A stretch of 64,000 bases of DNA from Limisphaerales bacterium. GTDB lineage: Bacteria; Verrucomicrobiota; Verrucomicrobiia; Limisphaerales; UBA1100. Positions within the stretch are counted from its first letter, which is position 1, and every line of letters starts with the position of its first letter. The notes below the pieces were generated by a model, which was given only the letters and a program-made list of their open reading frames with translations, was not told the DNA's origin and did not search any database. The position numbers were made by a program, and so were the translations under genes. The stretch covers positions 1 through 64,000 of the forward strand of contig JACNJL010000045.1 of NCBI GenBank assembly GCA_014382585.1, given 5' to 3'. Shown one piece after another: positions 8,893 through 19,388 of the stretch.

Positions 8893-11442
8893 ATGCTGCG
8901 TATTTTTATTGCTCTTATTGTGTTCACGCTGGGCGTTTCGGCTCGGGCTCAATCAATCTCGGATTCAGCGACGCCCGTGCGAAACATTTCGGCACCCGAA
9001 GGCTTCAAGGTGGAATTGCTGTACTCGGTGCCTAAGCCGCAACAAGGATCTTGGGTGGCAATGTGCAATGACGACAAGGGGCGGATCATTGTGAGCGATC
9101 AGTTTGGAGGGTTGTACCGGTTCACACCGCCAGCACCGGGGAAGTCGTTGAAGCAATCGGATATCGAGCCGGTACCGGCAAAGATCCGAGCCGCGAACGG
9201 CCTGCTCTGGGCGAATGGGGCTTTGTATGTGGGGGTGAATGATTACGAACGAAAATTTCCCAGCGGGTTGTATCGGGTGACGGATTCGGATGGGGACGAC
9301 AAGCTGGACAAGGTGGTGTTGCTGCGTGAGATGTTTGCGCGGGGCGATCACGGCATCCACGCCATTTTGCCCGGACCGCAAAACTCGCTGTATCTGATCA
9401 CCGGCAACAACACCACGCCGCTCCAGACGCAGAAATCGCGCGTGCCGTTGCATTGGGGCGAGGATCATCTACTGCCGCGCATGCCCGATGGGCGCGGGCA
9501 TAACCGCGATCGGCTGGCGCCGGGAGGCATTATTTACAAGGTGTCGCTGGACGGGAAGCAGTGGGAGATTGTGTCGGCCGGCTTTCGGAACATTTATGAT
9601 GGCGGCGTAAACAAGGACGGCGAGCTCTTCACGTATGACGCGGACATGGAATACGATTTCAACACGTCATGGTACCGGCCCACGCGCATCAATCACGTGA
9701 CCAGCGGCAGCATGTGGGGGTGGCGTAATGGCACGGGCAAGCGGCCGGAATTTTATCCGGACACACTGCCGGCCACGATCAACATCGGCCCCGGCTCGCC
9801 CACGGGCACGGTGTTCGGCTACGGCGCGAAGTTTCCGGCTAAGTATCAGAACGCCTTTTACATTCTCGACTGGAGCTGGGGCAAGATTCACGCGGTTCAC
9901 CTCAAGCCAAACGGCTCCAGCTACACGGGCACGAAGGAGACCTTCATCACCGGCAGTCCGTTGCCGGTAACGGATGTGATCATTCATCCCAAAGATGGTG
10001 CGATGTATTTCACCATCGGCGGCCGCAAAGTGCAGTCGGGCGTGTATCGCGTGACCTACACGGGCAAGCAATCCACCGCGCCGGCCGTGAAGCGCACGAT
10101 GCACTATGGCCGCGTCCTCCGGCAGAAGCTTGAGAATTTTCACGGGGTGCAACACAAGGACGCCGTGAACCAGTCGTGGCCGCATCTGGGCGATGACGAT
10201 CGATTCATCCGCTGGGCGGCGATGACCGCGGTGATGCATCAACCCGTTTCGGAGTGGCAGGAACGCGCTTTGCACGAGAAGGATGCGAACAAGCGCGTGG
10301 TGGCGTTGCTCGCCTTGTCCAAGGTGATCGGAGCAGACCCGAAAAACGTTGTGGCCGGAGAAGCCAAGGATGCGCCCAAGATCAGTCCGGCACAGCGCGC
10401 GGCTATTTACAAAGCGCTCGGGCAGGTGAAGTGGAGCCAGCTCACGCACGCAAGCAAACTCACCCTCGTGCGCGCCTACCAAATCGCCCTCATCCGATTA
10501 GGCCAGCCGAACGACCGAATTGCCACCGGCATTATCAAGCACTTGGACCCGCATTTCCCCGCAGCAAATTTCGAGCAGAACTGGCTCCTCTGCGAAACGC
10601 TCGCCTATCTGCAGGCGCCCCACACGGCGGCCAAGGGCATCCAACTGCTGCAGGACGCGGCCACGCAGGAGGAACAGATCGAGTACGCGCGCTCGCTGCG
10701 GATGCTGAAAACCGGCTGGACGCTCGAGCTGCGCACGGCCTATTTCAACTGGTTCCTCAAGGCGGCCAGTTACCGCGGCGGCGCGAGCTTCAGCAAATTC
10801 ATCGAGTTCATCCGACGCGATGCCGAGGCGAGTCTGGACACTAAAAGCCGCGAGCAGCTAAAGGAATTACTGGCGAAAAAGCCCGTTCAGAAATCGCCGT
10901 TTGAGATCATGGCGCAGGCGATGATTGGTCGTAATTTCGTGAAAGAATGGAAGCTTGAAGAACTCAGTACGGCCTCCAAGACCAAGCTCAAGGGCCGTGA
11001 CTTCGAGCGCGGCCGAAAGATGTTCGCCGCGGGCGGCTGCTTTGCCTGCCACCGATTCGCCAATGCAGGCGGCATGACCGGGCCCGATCTCTCCGGCGCC
11101 GGCGGCCGTTATTCGGCGCATGATTTGCTCGAGCAAATCATTCATCCGAGCAAGGAAATCAACGAGCAGTTTGTGCCCGTGATTGTGAAAATGAAATCCG
11201 GCGACACCCTCACCGGCGTAGTCGTGAACATGAACGGCGACCGCGTGACGGTGAACACGGACATGTTTGATCCCAATCAACGCGTCAACGTGAACCGCCC
11301 GGAGGTCGAGAGCATTGAGCCCTCCAAAGTGTCCCCCATGCCTCCGGGCCTGCTCAACCTCATGCGCGAAGATGAGGTCATGGATCTCCTCGCCTACATC
11401 CTTAGCGGCGGCGACCGCGACCACACAGTCTTTAAGAAATAA
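8893..11442 (+). CDS. PVC-type heme-binding beta-propeller protein with C-terminal cytochrome c
   Basis: I place the start at ATG 8893, which gives a clean Sec signal (MLRIFIALIVFTLGVSARAQ); an in-frame TTG at 8866 would only add a non-signal stretch. The N-terminal ~390 residues look like the glucose/sorbosone-dehydrogenase-type beta-propeller common in PVC bacteria (APEGFKVELLYSVP, then repeated blade strands). A helical HEAT-like middle follows. The C-terminal cytochrome c carries C716-x2-C719-H720 in GGCFACHRFANAGG, then TGPDLSGAGGRYSAHDLLEQI and a KSGDTLTGVVV segment typical of the family. A periplasmic sugar-oxidising role is plausible but unproven. The gene stops 2 bases before the sugar-binding lipoprotein gene, tying redox and transport in one transcript. 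Confidence 0.9.
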   Translation: MLRIFIALIVFTLGVSARAQSISDSATPVRNISAPEGFKVELLYSVPKPQQGSWVAMCNDDKGRIIVSDQFGGLYRFTPPAPGKSLKQSDIEPVPAKIRAANGLLWANGALYVGVNDYERKFPSGLYRVTDSDGDDKLDKVVLLREMFARGDHGIHAILPGPQNSLYLITGNNTTPLQTQKSRVPLHWGEDHLLPRMPDGRGHNRDRLAPGGIIYKVSLDGKQWEIVSAGFRNIYDGGVNKDGELFTYDADMEYDFNTSWYRPTRINHVTSGSMWGWRNGTGKRPEFYPDTLPATINIGPGSPTGTVFGYGAKFPAKYQNAFYILDWSWGKIHAVHLKPNGSSYTGTKETFITGSPLPVTDVIIHPKDGAMYFTIGGRKVQSGVYRVTYTGKQSTAPAVKRTMHYGRVLRQKLENFHGVQHKDAVNQSWPHLGDDDRFIRWAAMTAVMHQPVSEWQERALHEKDANKRVVALLALSKVIGADPKNVVAGEAKDAPKISPAQRAAIYKALGQVKWSQLTHASKLTLVRAYQIALIRLGQPNDRIATGIIKHLDPHFPAANFEQNWLLCETLAYLQAPHTAAKGIQLLQDAATQEEQIEYARSLRMLKTGWTLELRTAYFNWFLKAASYRGGASFSKFIEFIRRDAEASLDTKSREQLKELLAKKPVQKSPFEIMAQAMIGRNFVKEWKLEELSTASKTKLKGRDFERGRKMFAAGGCFACHRFANAGGMTGPDLSGAGGRYSAHDLLEQIIHPSKEINEQFVPVIVKMKSGDTLTGVVVNMNGDRVTVNTDMFDPNQRVNVNRPEVESIEPSKVSPMPPGLLNLMREDEVMDLLAYILSGGDRDHTVFKK

Positions 11443-11444
11443 TC

Positions 11445-12449
11445 ATGAAAAAACTCCTCACTCTACTCCCGATAATCTGCCTCACCGCCTGTCTCGGCTG
11501 CGGCGGCGGTGGGGGCGATGCAACGCCCTCCGATAACAACAACAGCGGCGCCGGCACCCAAGGCAAGCCCACTGAAAGCAAGGGCGTGATCGCCTACTCG
11601 CCGCTCACGCTTTCCAACCCGTTTTTCAAGGTGATCGGCGATCACATCAAGGCTGAGGCCGAAAAGAATGGTTACACGGTCCGCATAGTGGATCCGAATA
11701 TGGACGTGAAAAAACAATCCGATCAGATGGACGATTTCATTTCCAGCGGCGTCACCGCCATCATCCTTGTGCCGTGCGACCGCCTGTCTGTCGGCCCGTC
11801 GGTGCAAGCAGCGAACAAGGCCGGTATTCCGGTGTTCACGGTGGATGCCAAGTGTGCGGCGGAGAACGCCAAGATCGAGGGCCACGTGGGCACGGATAAT
11901 TTTCAGGGCGGCGAACTAGCCGGCAAGGCGATGATCACCGCGCTCGGCGATGCCGGCGGCAAGGTGCTGGTGCTTGACTTCAAAAAGGCCAACTCTTGCG
12001 TGTTGCGCGTGGGCGGATTTAAGAAGGTGATTGATGCTCACAACAAGACGGCCACCGGTAAAATCGAGATTGTCTCTGAACTCGACGGCAACGGGGACCG
12101 CACCAAAGGCTATCAATCCACGGCCGATGCCCTGCAGGCGCATGAGGATCTCGATGCCATTTTTGCAATCAATGATCCCTCCGCCCTCGGCGCCTACACC
12201 GCTGTGAAGGAAGCGAAGCGCGATGACAAGATCAAGATCATCGGCTTCGATGGCCAGCTCGACGGCAAACAGGCGATCAAGGACGGCAAGTTGTACGCCG
12301 ACCCCATCCAGCATCCGGACAAGATGGGCCGCCAGATCGTGCAGCTGATCATGAAATATCAGGCCGGTGAGAAATTCGAGTCCGAGACGCTCATTCCCGC
12401 CACGCTCTACACCAAGACCGAGGCGGACCAAGATCCGGCGCTGAAATAA
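11445..12449 (+). CDS. Ribose-type ABC transporter substrate-binding lipoprotein
   Basis: 334 residues. A lipoprotein signal (MKKLLTLLPIICLTACLGCG, candidate lipobox cysteines at 16 and 19) and a Gly/Ser/Asn-rich linker precede a type-1 periplasmic-binding fold: GVIAYSPLTLSNPFFKVIGD, then DDFISSGVTAIILVPCD, GHVGTDNFQGGELAGKAM, LDAIFAINDPSALGAYTA and IKIIGFDGQLDGKQAIKDG. This is the RbsB-like family that delivers a pentose or related sugar to its permease. The ATPase and permease genes follow immediately, so it is the binding component of that importer. The ligand cannot be read from sequence. The 2-base spacing after the heme protein is unusual company for an RbsB gene. Confidence 0.93.
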   Translation: MKKLLTLLPIICLTACLGCGGGGGDATPSDNNNSGAGTQGKPTESKGVIAYSPLTLSNPFFKVIGDHIKAEAEKNGYTVRIVDPNMDVKKQSDQMDDFISSGVTAIILVPCDRLSVGPSVQAANKAGIPVFTVDAKCAAENAKIEGHVGTDNFQGGELAGKAMITALGDAGGKVLVLDFKKANSCVLRVGGFKKVIDAHNKTATGKIEIVSELDGNGDRTKGYQSTADALQAHEDLDAIFAINDPSALGAYTAVKEAKRDDKIKIIGFDGQLDGKQAIKDGKLYADPIQHPDKMGRQIVQLIMKYQAGEKFESETLIPATLYTKTEADQDPALK

Positions 12450-12452
12450 TCC

Positions 12453-13963
<1,511 letters not shown>

Positions 13964-13967
<4 letters not shown>

Positions 13968-15295
13968 AGAACCTCGACTACAGCAAACTGCTTGCCGACT
14001 ACGGTAATGTGCTCGTGCTGCTGGTGTTGTGCGCAGTGGTGAGCTTCGTCACGATGGAGGAGCAATCGCCCCGCAGTGAAGCCGCTGCAGAGCGGTTAGC
14101 GGAGACAATCGCCGGCAACAATCCACCGGACGCCACCGTCGCGATCCTCGTCCGCAGCGGCGAAGGCGCAGAGAAATTTTCCGGCAACCTCGAAACGGCC
14201 CTCACCAACGCCGGGCTCACCGTCACCACCAACGTGATCGGCAATCCCGCCGCTGCCCGGGCTGCGCTGGAGAGCCAAGCCGCGCCGCTGACCGCCATCG
14301 CTGCCGACGAGCACATGATCGTTTTTTGCAACGAGCAGCTACCCAAGCTTGCTGAGGAATCCCCGCACCTCGCCAAGACCGCCGCGTATCAACCCATCAA
14401 ACACAAATGGCCGAATTTCCTCAAGCGGGACAACCTGCTCAACGTGCTCAAGCAAATTTCCATCGTCGCCATCATCGCCATTGGCATGACAATGGTCATT
14501 ATCACCGCCGGCATCGATCTATCCGTTGGTAGCCTCATTGCATTCAGCGGTGTCATCACCGCGCTGACCATCCAGCAACTCGGCGGCAGTGATCCCTCCT
14601 TAACGCATTTTCTGCTCGGCAGCGCCGCGGGCATCCTGGCCTGCGCCGCCATCGGCTTCGGCACCGGCGGCTTAGTCACGCTGTTTAACATCCCCGCGTT
14701 CATCGTCACCCTTGGCGTCATGTTTATTGCGAAAGGCTTGGCGTTCATCTTTTCTGAATCCGCGCCCGTCCCCATCGAAGGCAGCTTCGCTTGGCTGGGG
14801 CGCGGCGCTGATTTTCTCGGCTTGCCAAACTCTGTCGTGCTCATGCTGTTACTCTACGCCATCGCGCACGTGGTGATGACGCACACCTCTATCGGCCGTT
14901 ACATCTACGCCGTAGGCGGCAATCCCGAGGCAGCGCGGCTTTCCGGCGTGCCGGTGAAGTGGGTGCTCGTGTTGGTCTACACCCTATGCGGATTGCTCGC
15001 CGGCTTGGGTGGCGTGATGGAAGCCTCGCTGCACACTACCGGCGATCCCAAGAGCGGCACGCTGGTGGAGCTGCAGGTCATCGCCGCTGTAGTCGTCGGC
15101 GGTACGAGCTTGGCCGGCGGGCAGGGGAAAATTTTCGGCACGCTCGTCGGCGCGCTCATCATCGGCGTCATTCGCAACGGCATGAACCTCACCGGCGTGG
15201 AATCCCACATGCAAAACGTCGTGTACGGCGTGGTCATCCTCATCGCCGTGATGGTGGACCAACTGAAAAACCGCGGCCTGAAAACCGCCGGTTAA
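13964..15295 (+). CDS. Ribose-type ABC transporter permease with an extra ~110-residue periplasmic insert
   Basis: Starting at ATG 13964, inside the ATGA overlap with the ATPase, gives 443 residues against about 320 for E. coli RbsC. A first membrane helix (about 13-30) is followed not by the usual short loop but by about 110-120 soluble residues (SEAAAERLAETI, VAILVRSGEGAEKFSGNLE, ALTNAGLTVTTNV). The standard core then resumes (NNL-type LLNVLKQIS, VAIIAIGMTMVIITAGIDLSVGS, GRYIYAVGGNPEAARLSGV, VVVGGTSLAGGQG). The insert pattern resembles half of a type-1 periplasmic-binding lobe; that reading is inference. The stop overlaps the stop of the opposing PhzF gene by three bases. Confidence 0.93.
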
Positions 15296-16080
15296 ACCAA
15301 GTCCCCGCGCAACATGGTCACCGCTTGGCCGCGCAGTTTCACGCGATCGCCAGCCAGTTCCATGTCCACCACACCGCCGCGACGTGAAGCTTGGTAGGCG
15401 GTCATGTTGGCTTTGCTGAGTTGTTCCGCCCAGTAGGGAGCGAGAGCGCAATGCGCGGAGCCGGTGACGGGATCTTCGTTGATGCCCGCGGCGGGGGCGA
15501 AGAAGCGAGAGAGGAAATCATATTGATCATCCGCGCTGCGCGTGGTGACGATGAACCCGCGCACGGGCAGTTCGCTCAGGGCGGCGAAGTCCGGCGATAA
15601 TTCGTGCAGTTCCTCTTCATCGGTCAATTCCACGAACAGGTCAAACGGCGTGCGCCCGACGTAGCGCGGTACGCTACCGAGCAGATCGGACAAGCCCGGT
15701 GGTGGCTCGATGGGTTCAGGCGGCGTGGCGGGGAAATCCATCTCAATCCAATTGCCGGCCCGCGTGGCGGTAAGCACTCCACTGCGGGTGTGAAACCGGG
15801 CGGGTTCATTCCCGGGCAACCGCTCCGTTTCCCACAGTACATGGGCGCTGGCGAGCGTGGCATGGCCGCATAAATCCACTTCGGTGACGGGCGTGAACCA
15901 CCGCAGATCAAACCCGTCCTTCCGCGGCACGAGGAACGCCGTTTCGGACAGGTTCATCTCGGCTGCGACCGACTGCATCCAGCCAGCGTTCCCTGAAGTT
16001 TCCAGCAGGCACACTGCCGCGGGATTACCGGTGAACGGCCCGGACGCAAAGGCATCGACGATGTAAAGGGGAACGCTCAA
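15292..16080 (-). CDS. PhzF family isomerase/epimerase-like protein
   Basis: The protein has the PhzF/YddE N-terminus (VPLYIVDAF, then GPFTGNPAAVCLL), a central VDLCGHATLASAHVLW and the late EDPVTGSAHCALAPYWAEQL motif that surrounds the active-site cleft. The family is related to diaminopimelate epimerase and catalyses isomerisations on small metabolites; most genomic members have unknown substrates. No ATG fits: the family N-terminus is reached from TTG 16080, and another TTG at 16116 would add 12 residues of non-family sequence. Neither has a strong Shine-Dalgarno. The gene is convergent with the permease and its stop overlaps that gene's stop. Confidence 0.88.
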   Translation of the reverse strand: MSVPLYIVDAFASGPFTGNPAAVCLLETSGNAGWMQSVAAEMNLSETAFLVPRKDGFDLRWFTPVTEVDLCGHATLASAHVLWETERLPGNEPARFHTRSGVLTATRAGNWIEMDFPATPPEPIEPPPGLSDLLGSVPRYVGRTPFDLFVELTDEEELHELSPDFAALSELPVRGFIVTTRSADDQYDFLSRFFAPAAGINEDPVTGSAHCALAPYWAEQLSKANMTAYQASRRGGVVDMELAGDRVKLRGQAVTMLRGDLV

Positions 16081-16152
16081 GGACCCAATAATAGAGTGGG
16101 AAGACTGGTAAACCAACCGTTAACAGGGATCATCGTGATTATTCCTGTTCCA

Positions 16153-17634
16153 TTACTCATACCGCAACGCCGCCACGGGATCGAGCCGTGACGCACGCCA
16201 TGCGGGGTATACGCCCGCGGCGAGGCCGAGCAGCGTGGTGAAGAGGAGCAGTGCGGGAAAGAGCCAGCCAGGCATTACAAATAAATCCGCCGAGCCAATG
16301 ATGTGGCTCCATTTGTAATGTGAAAAGGTGTTGCCGACTTGGGCCATTGCCCAACCGAATAGGCCGCCGAGCAATCCGCCGAGCAACCCGATGGCGGCGG
16401 CCTCGCAGGCGAACATTTTCAGGATGTGCGCACGCGTGGCGCCGAGTGCTTGCAGCACGCCGATCTCGCGCTTGCGCTCCACCACAGCCATCAGCAGCGT
16501 ATTGACGATGGAAAACGTGGCGACAAAAAACGCGATGCTGCCGAAGAGGATCATGATGTTTTGCAGCGTGGCAAAGAACTCGTGAAGTTTGCCGATGAGA
16601 TCCTCCATCGTGTGCGCGCGGAACCCCAATTCCTTCACGGCGGCTTTCACGCGCGGCACGTCTTCCTTGCTTTTGGCCAGCAGCACCATCCCCATGCCCC
16701 AGTTTTTTTCAGTGTACATTTCTTCGTTATTAAATAGCACACGGCCCATTTGCATCGCGAAACCGTCGGGGACATAGACGATGTTGGTGAGTAAACCTTT
16801 TTTGGAAATGCCCACCACTTTGGCGCGGAACTCCACCGGCTCGCCTTCGGGTTCGGCCATTGCCTTGAGTTCCTCAGAGTTGGCGAGGTCGCGCAGCAGA
16901 AAAAACAGGTTGAATACCATCCGTACGCGGTTCTTGGGAGGGTCTTTCAACAGCGTGGCGATGCGCTGAATTTTTTCCAGTGCAGACGAATCCAATCCGC
17001 CGCGTCCTACCAGCGCAAACATGGGATGTTCCGTCACGCGGATGGTTACCATGCGGCCCATCAATTGGCCGGGGCGTTCGAACCCCATCGACTCCAGATA
17101 CGCCTCGGAGATGATGCACTCCCGCGCGTCGATGGACGAAAAGCCCGGGCCGCTAGAAAGCACTTGCGCGCCGGCATCGATCCACGGCACGACGATGGTG
17201 TCAAACTCCCTCGCGTCGTCGTCGAGTTGCACCGAGCGCGCCAGCACAAACACCTTGGGTTGCACGCGTTCCACGCCGTCGATCTGGCGCATTTGCTCCA
17301 CCGTTTCATTGTCGATAGTTTGAATTTTCAGTGTGCCAAAAAATTCGTCCTTCTTGTCCTCTTTAATTTCCTGCGGCGCTTTGCCGATGTTTTTGAACAT
17401 ACCGCGGGCGGCGCGATTGGGGCTGCCGCCTTTCTTGGGCCACGCCTCCACCGTGAGCGGGTTGGTCACCGCACGCACTTGTTGATCGAGAAAAAACGAA
17501 AGGCCGTGCCCCAGCGAAACCGTGGTCACCACCGCCAGCGCGCCGATAATCACGCCCACCATCGTGAGCGCCGTGCGCATTTTTTTGCGCGTGAGATTCA
17601 GGAACACGTCGTGGATCAGATCGCGCGTCCTCAT
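16153..17634 (-). CDS. MacB/FtsX-type ABC transporter permease
   Basis: 493 residues. The N-terminus RTALTMVGVIIGALAVVTTVSLG is the first membrane helix of MacB-type permeases. A long periplasmic domain (about 50-365) follows, then three C-terminal helices: ILFGSIAFFVATFSIVNTLL with VVERKREIGVLQALGATRAH, a Gly-rich helix GLLGGLLGGLFGWAM, and the last helix before the ending DPVAALRYE. This is the mechanotransmission (type VII) ABC class, which moves lipoproteins, toxins or peptides out of the inner membrane rather than importing. Its start overlaps the stop of the ATPase gene by 4 bases (ATGA). The substrate is unknown. Confidence 0.93.
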   Translation of the reverse strand: MRTRDLIHDVFLNLTRKKMRTALTMVGVIIGALAVVTTVSLGHGLSFFLDQQVRAVTNPLTVEAWPKKGGSPNRAARGMFKNIGKAPQEIKEDKKDEFFGTLKIQTIDNETVEQMRQIDGVERVQPKVFVLARSVQLDDDAREFDTIVVPWIDAGAQVLSSGPGFSSIDARECIISEAYLESMGFERPGQLMGRMVTIRVTEHPMFALVGRGGLDSSALEKIQRIATLLKDPPKNRVRMVFNLFFLLRDLANSEELKAMAEPEGEPVEFRAKVVGISKKGLLTNIVYVPDGFAMQMGRVLFNNEEMYTEKNWGMGMVLLAKSKEDVPRVKAAVKELGFRAHTMEDLIGKLHEFFATLQNIMILFGSIAFFVATFSIVNTLLMAVVERKREIGVLQALGATRAHILKMFACEAAAIGLLGGLLGGLFGWAMAQVGNTFSHYKWSHIIGSADLFVMPGWLFPALLLFTTLLGLAAGVYPAWRASRLDPVAALRYE

Positions 17635-18317
17635 GGCTTCACCGTCTCCTCAATTAATTTCCCGCTGCCGAGGCGGAACTGTCGTTGCGCTCGATCGGCC
17701 ACCTCCAAATTATGCGTCACCAACAGCATTGCGATCTGATGCTCCGCATTGAGTTGCACCAGCATATCGGTAATTTCGTGTCCGGTCTTTTCGTCGAGAT
17801 TGCCCGTGGGCTCATCTGCCAGCACCAGCTTGGGCCGATTGGAAAGCGCACGTGCAATCGCCACCCGCTGGCGTTCGCCGCCGGAAAGTTGATTGGGCAA
17901 ATGCCCGCCGCGATGGCCGAGCCCCACAAGCTCGATCAATTCCCGCGCGCGGGCGAGGCGTTCGGTGCGTTCCATTCCGGCGAGCTTGAGCGGCACCTCC
18001 ACATTTTCCTCCGCCGTGAGATGGCCCAATAAAAAGAAATCCTGAAAAATAAACCCCACCGAATCGCGCCGATACGCCGCCAGCTCATCGGCAGATTTCT
18101 TCTCCAATGCCTCACTGTGCACACTCACGCGCCCCGCCGTGGCCGTGTCCAGCCCACCCAACAGCGCCAGCAGCGTGGACTTGCCCGAACCGCTCGGCCC
18201 CACCACCGCCGCCAGTTCACCCTCGGGAACCGAAAGGCTCAAGCCATCCAAAGCCCGCACCTCTTCATCGCCCACTTGATAAATGCGCGTCAAATTTTCC
18301 GCCTCAATGGCTGCCAT
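17631..18317 (-). CDS. LolD/MacB-type ABC transporter ATP-binding protein
   Basis: 228 residues, one nucleotide-binding domain with all motifs: Walker A GPSGSGKST, Q-loop in GFIFQDFFLLGHLTAEENV, signature LSGGERQRVAIARAL, Walker B LVLADEPTGNLD and H-loop LLVTHNLEVA. The N-terminus (NLTRIYQVGDEEVRALDGLSL) is typical of LolD/MacB-family ATPases. It is encoded just upstream of, and overlapping, its permease and probably forms a two-subunit exporter with it. Upstream of its ATG is the third copy of the DUF1553-tail repeat, so this operon borders the polymorphic toxin island. Confidence 0.94.
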   Translation of the reverse strand: MAAIEAENLTRIYQVGDEEVRALDGLSLSVPEGELAAVVGPSGSGKSTLLALLGGLDTATAGRVSVHSEALEKKSADELAAYRRDSVGFIFQDFFLLGHLTAEENVEVPLKLAGMERTERLARARELIELVGLGHRGGHLPNQLSGGERQRVAIARALSNRPKLVLADEPTGNLDEKTGHEITDMLVQLNAEHQIAMLLVTHNLEVADRAQRQFRLGSGKLIEETVKP

Positions 18318-18355
18318 ATGTCGCGGGTACGATGCCGAAACAGAGGGGGTTACGG

Positions 18356-18436
18356 CTAGTTCAAAAACACAAACTCCTTCACATTGAAGAGCGCGAGGCA
18401 GAGATCAGTCCAGGGGTTTTCGTCTCGTGGTGGGCC
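18356..18436 (-). repeat. DUF1553-gene 3'-tail direct repeat, copy 3
   Basis: Read on the minus strand, these 81 bases directly follow the stop codon of the frameshifted immunity gene and stay in its frame. They encode 26 residues ending in WTDLCLALFNVKEFVFLN and then TAG. That is the C-terminal signature of a DUF1553 protein with no gene attached. The copy differs from copy 2 (19308-19388) at roughly nine positions. It marks the outer boundary of the toxin island. Confidence 0.85.
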
Positions 18437-19199
18437 CTAGTCTGATCTCAGACTTCTTAAATGATCATTGAGTGCTTTTGTCTCATCATCTTGGTCATCA
18501 TTAAGAAGTTTCTTAATTTTCTCAAAATTCGCTCTCTTTTCCGCATTTGGATCCACTCCTTCCACCATTTCCCATGGCCTTTCCTTTACATTACAATTGG
18601 ACCATTTTTTGCGTTTGGCAAGCTCAGCCACTTTCTCCGTGCAAAATACGTCCATCACCATTTCATCAGCCCGTTTTCCAAGGAATTTATTTCTGTAACC
18701 GAATAAATCTTTTTGATTCCAGGATGCAAAATCTAAACCATAAAAGGGTTCCCATAACGGATCATCCCCAAGTATATACTCCAAAGGGGGAGTTCCATCT
18801 GCTTCTGGGCTAAAATTACACTTGCTGAAATCCACGCTCACTCCTGGCTCGGGGAGCAGGACATAGTAATCCCGAGGCGGCGGCTTTTTCCATCCATCAA
18901 GGTACTTTTTCAGTTTCAGTTTTTCACATTTCAACCCCGTTATTCCAGCCTTTTCCATATCATCAATGACGCGCTGGGAACAAACAACCGAATTATGCCA
19001 AACTGTAGGCAGGCCAAAACCAACATCCAGAAAATCAGACCACACACTTCCTGATTCAATGCAAACCCATTTCTTTCCCCGCAAAAAATCAGACCTGGAT
19101 TGGCAATGAACACCGGTGCCCCCCCCCGACGCGCACAAAGCGAGCACCTCCCCACGAGCAAGTATTTTTATTAGAGTCCAAGATATAAGCTTTATCCAT
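18437..19199 (-). pseudogene. Second immunity-protein paralogue, frameshifted in a G9 tract
   Basis: The 3' part (from about 19118 down) is a close paralogue of the intact immunity protein at 19389-20156; both share CSQRVIDDMEKA, GWKKPPP, YYVLLPEPGVSVD, KRADEMVMDV and a near-identical C-terminus. The true start is ATG 19199, preceded by GAGG 7 bases upstream. It reads MDKAYILDSNKNTCSWGGAR, aligning with the paralogue's MKPKIFTIKPDALSRSWGGER. The frame then hits nine G's (plus-strand C's 19119-19127) and ends in a nearby TGA. Removing one G restores a 253-residue protein against 255 for the paralogue. This could be a decaying gene, a phase-variable gene or a homopolymer sequencing error. As read, the product is truncated. 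Confidence 0.85.
19119..19127 (-). repeat. G9 homopolymer tract inside immunity gene
   Basis: Nine consecutive C on the plus strand (G on the coding strand) lie about 24 codons into the second immunity gene. The frames on the two sides of the tract differ by one base, and eight G's would join them. Confidence 0.95.
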
Positions 19200-19293
19200 T
19201 ATAATGCCTCATTTTCTCTATGTGTTTTCGGATTAAAAGGTCTGCTTGGTTTTCGGTGATCATTTTTGACTCTAATAGTTTTAATGGGATCAT
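19192..19293 (-). pseudogene. Possible remnant of a toxin C-terminus (33 codons)
   Basis: A short frame from ATG 19293 to TAA 19192 overlaps the start of the second immunity gene by 8 bases, just as the intact toxin's end overlaps its immunity gene. Its translation (KMITENQADLLIRKHIEK in the middle) resembles the end of the intact toxin (GTISERQARDQIELFISQ) in length, spacing to the stop and a few residues (I-[TS]-E-x-Q-A). I read it as the leftover 3' end of a second toxin gene whose body was lost. The similarity is weak and short, so this is tentative; it could be random sequence. Confidence 0.35.
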
Positions 19294-19300
19294 TTAGGTT

Positions 19301-19388
19301 ATCAAACCTAGTCCAAAAACACAAACTCCTTCACGTTGAAAAGCACGTGGCAGAGATCAGCCCAGGGGGGTTCGTCTCGTGGTGGGCC
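19301..19388 (-). repeat. DUF1553-gene 3'-tail direct repeat, copy 2
   Basis: Positions 19301-19358 match 22658-22715 at 57 of 58 bases by eye; the latter is the true 3' end of the DUF1553 gene. On the minus strand the copy begins right after the immunity gene's stop, stays in its frame, and encodes a DUF1553 tail (WADLCHVLFNVKEFVFLD, TAG). The two near-identical copies bracket the toxin and its immunity gene like the left and right ends of an inserted cassette. Confidence 0.92.

Noticed and set aside
19118-19147. GTG 19147 as the true start of the second immunity gene
   Set aside because: It lacks a Shine-Dalgarno and its first residues do not align with the paralogue, whereas ATG 19199 has both, with a one-base frameshift at the G9 tract.
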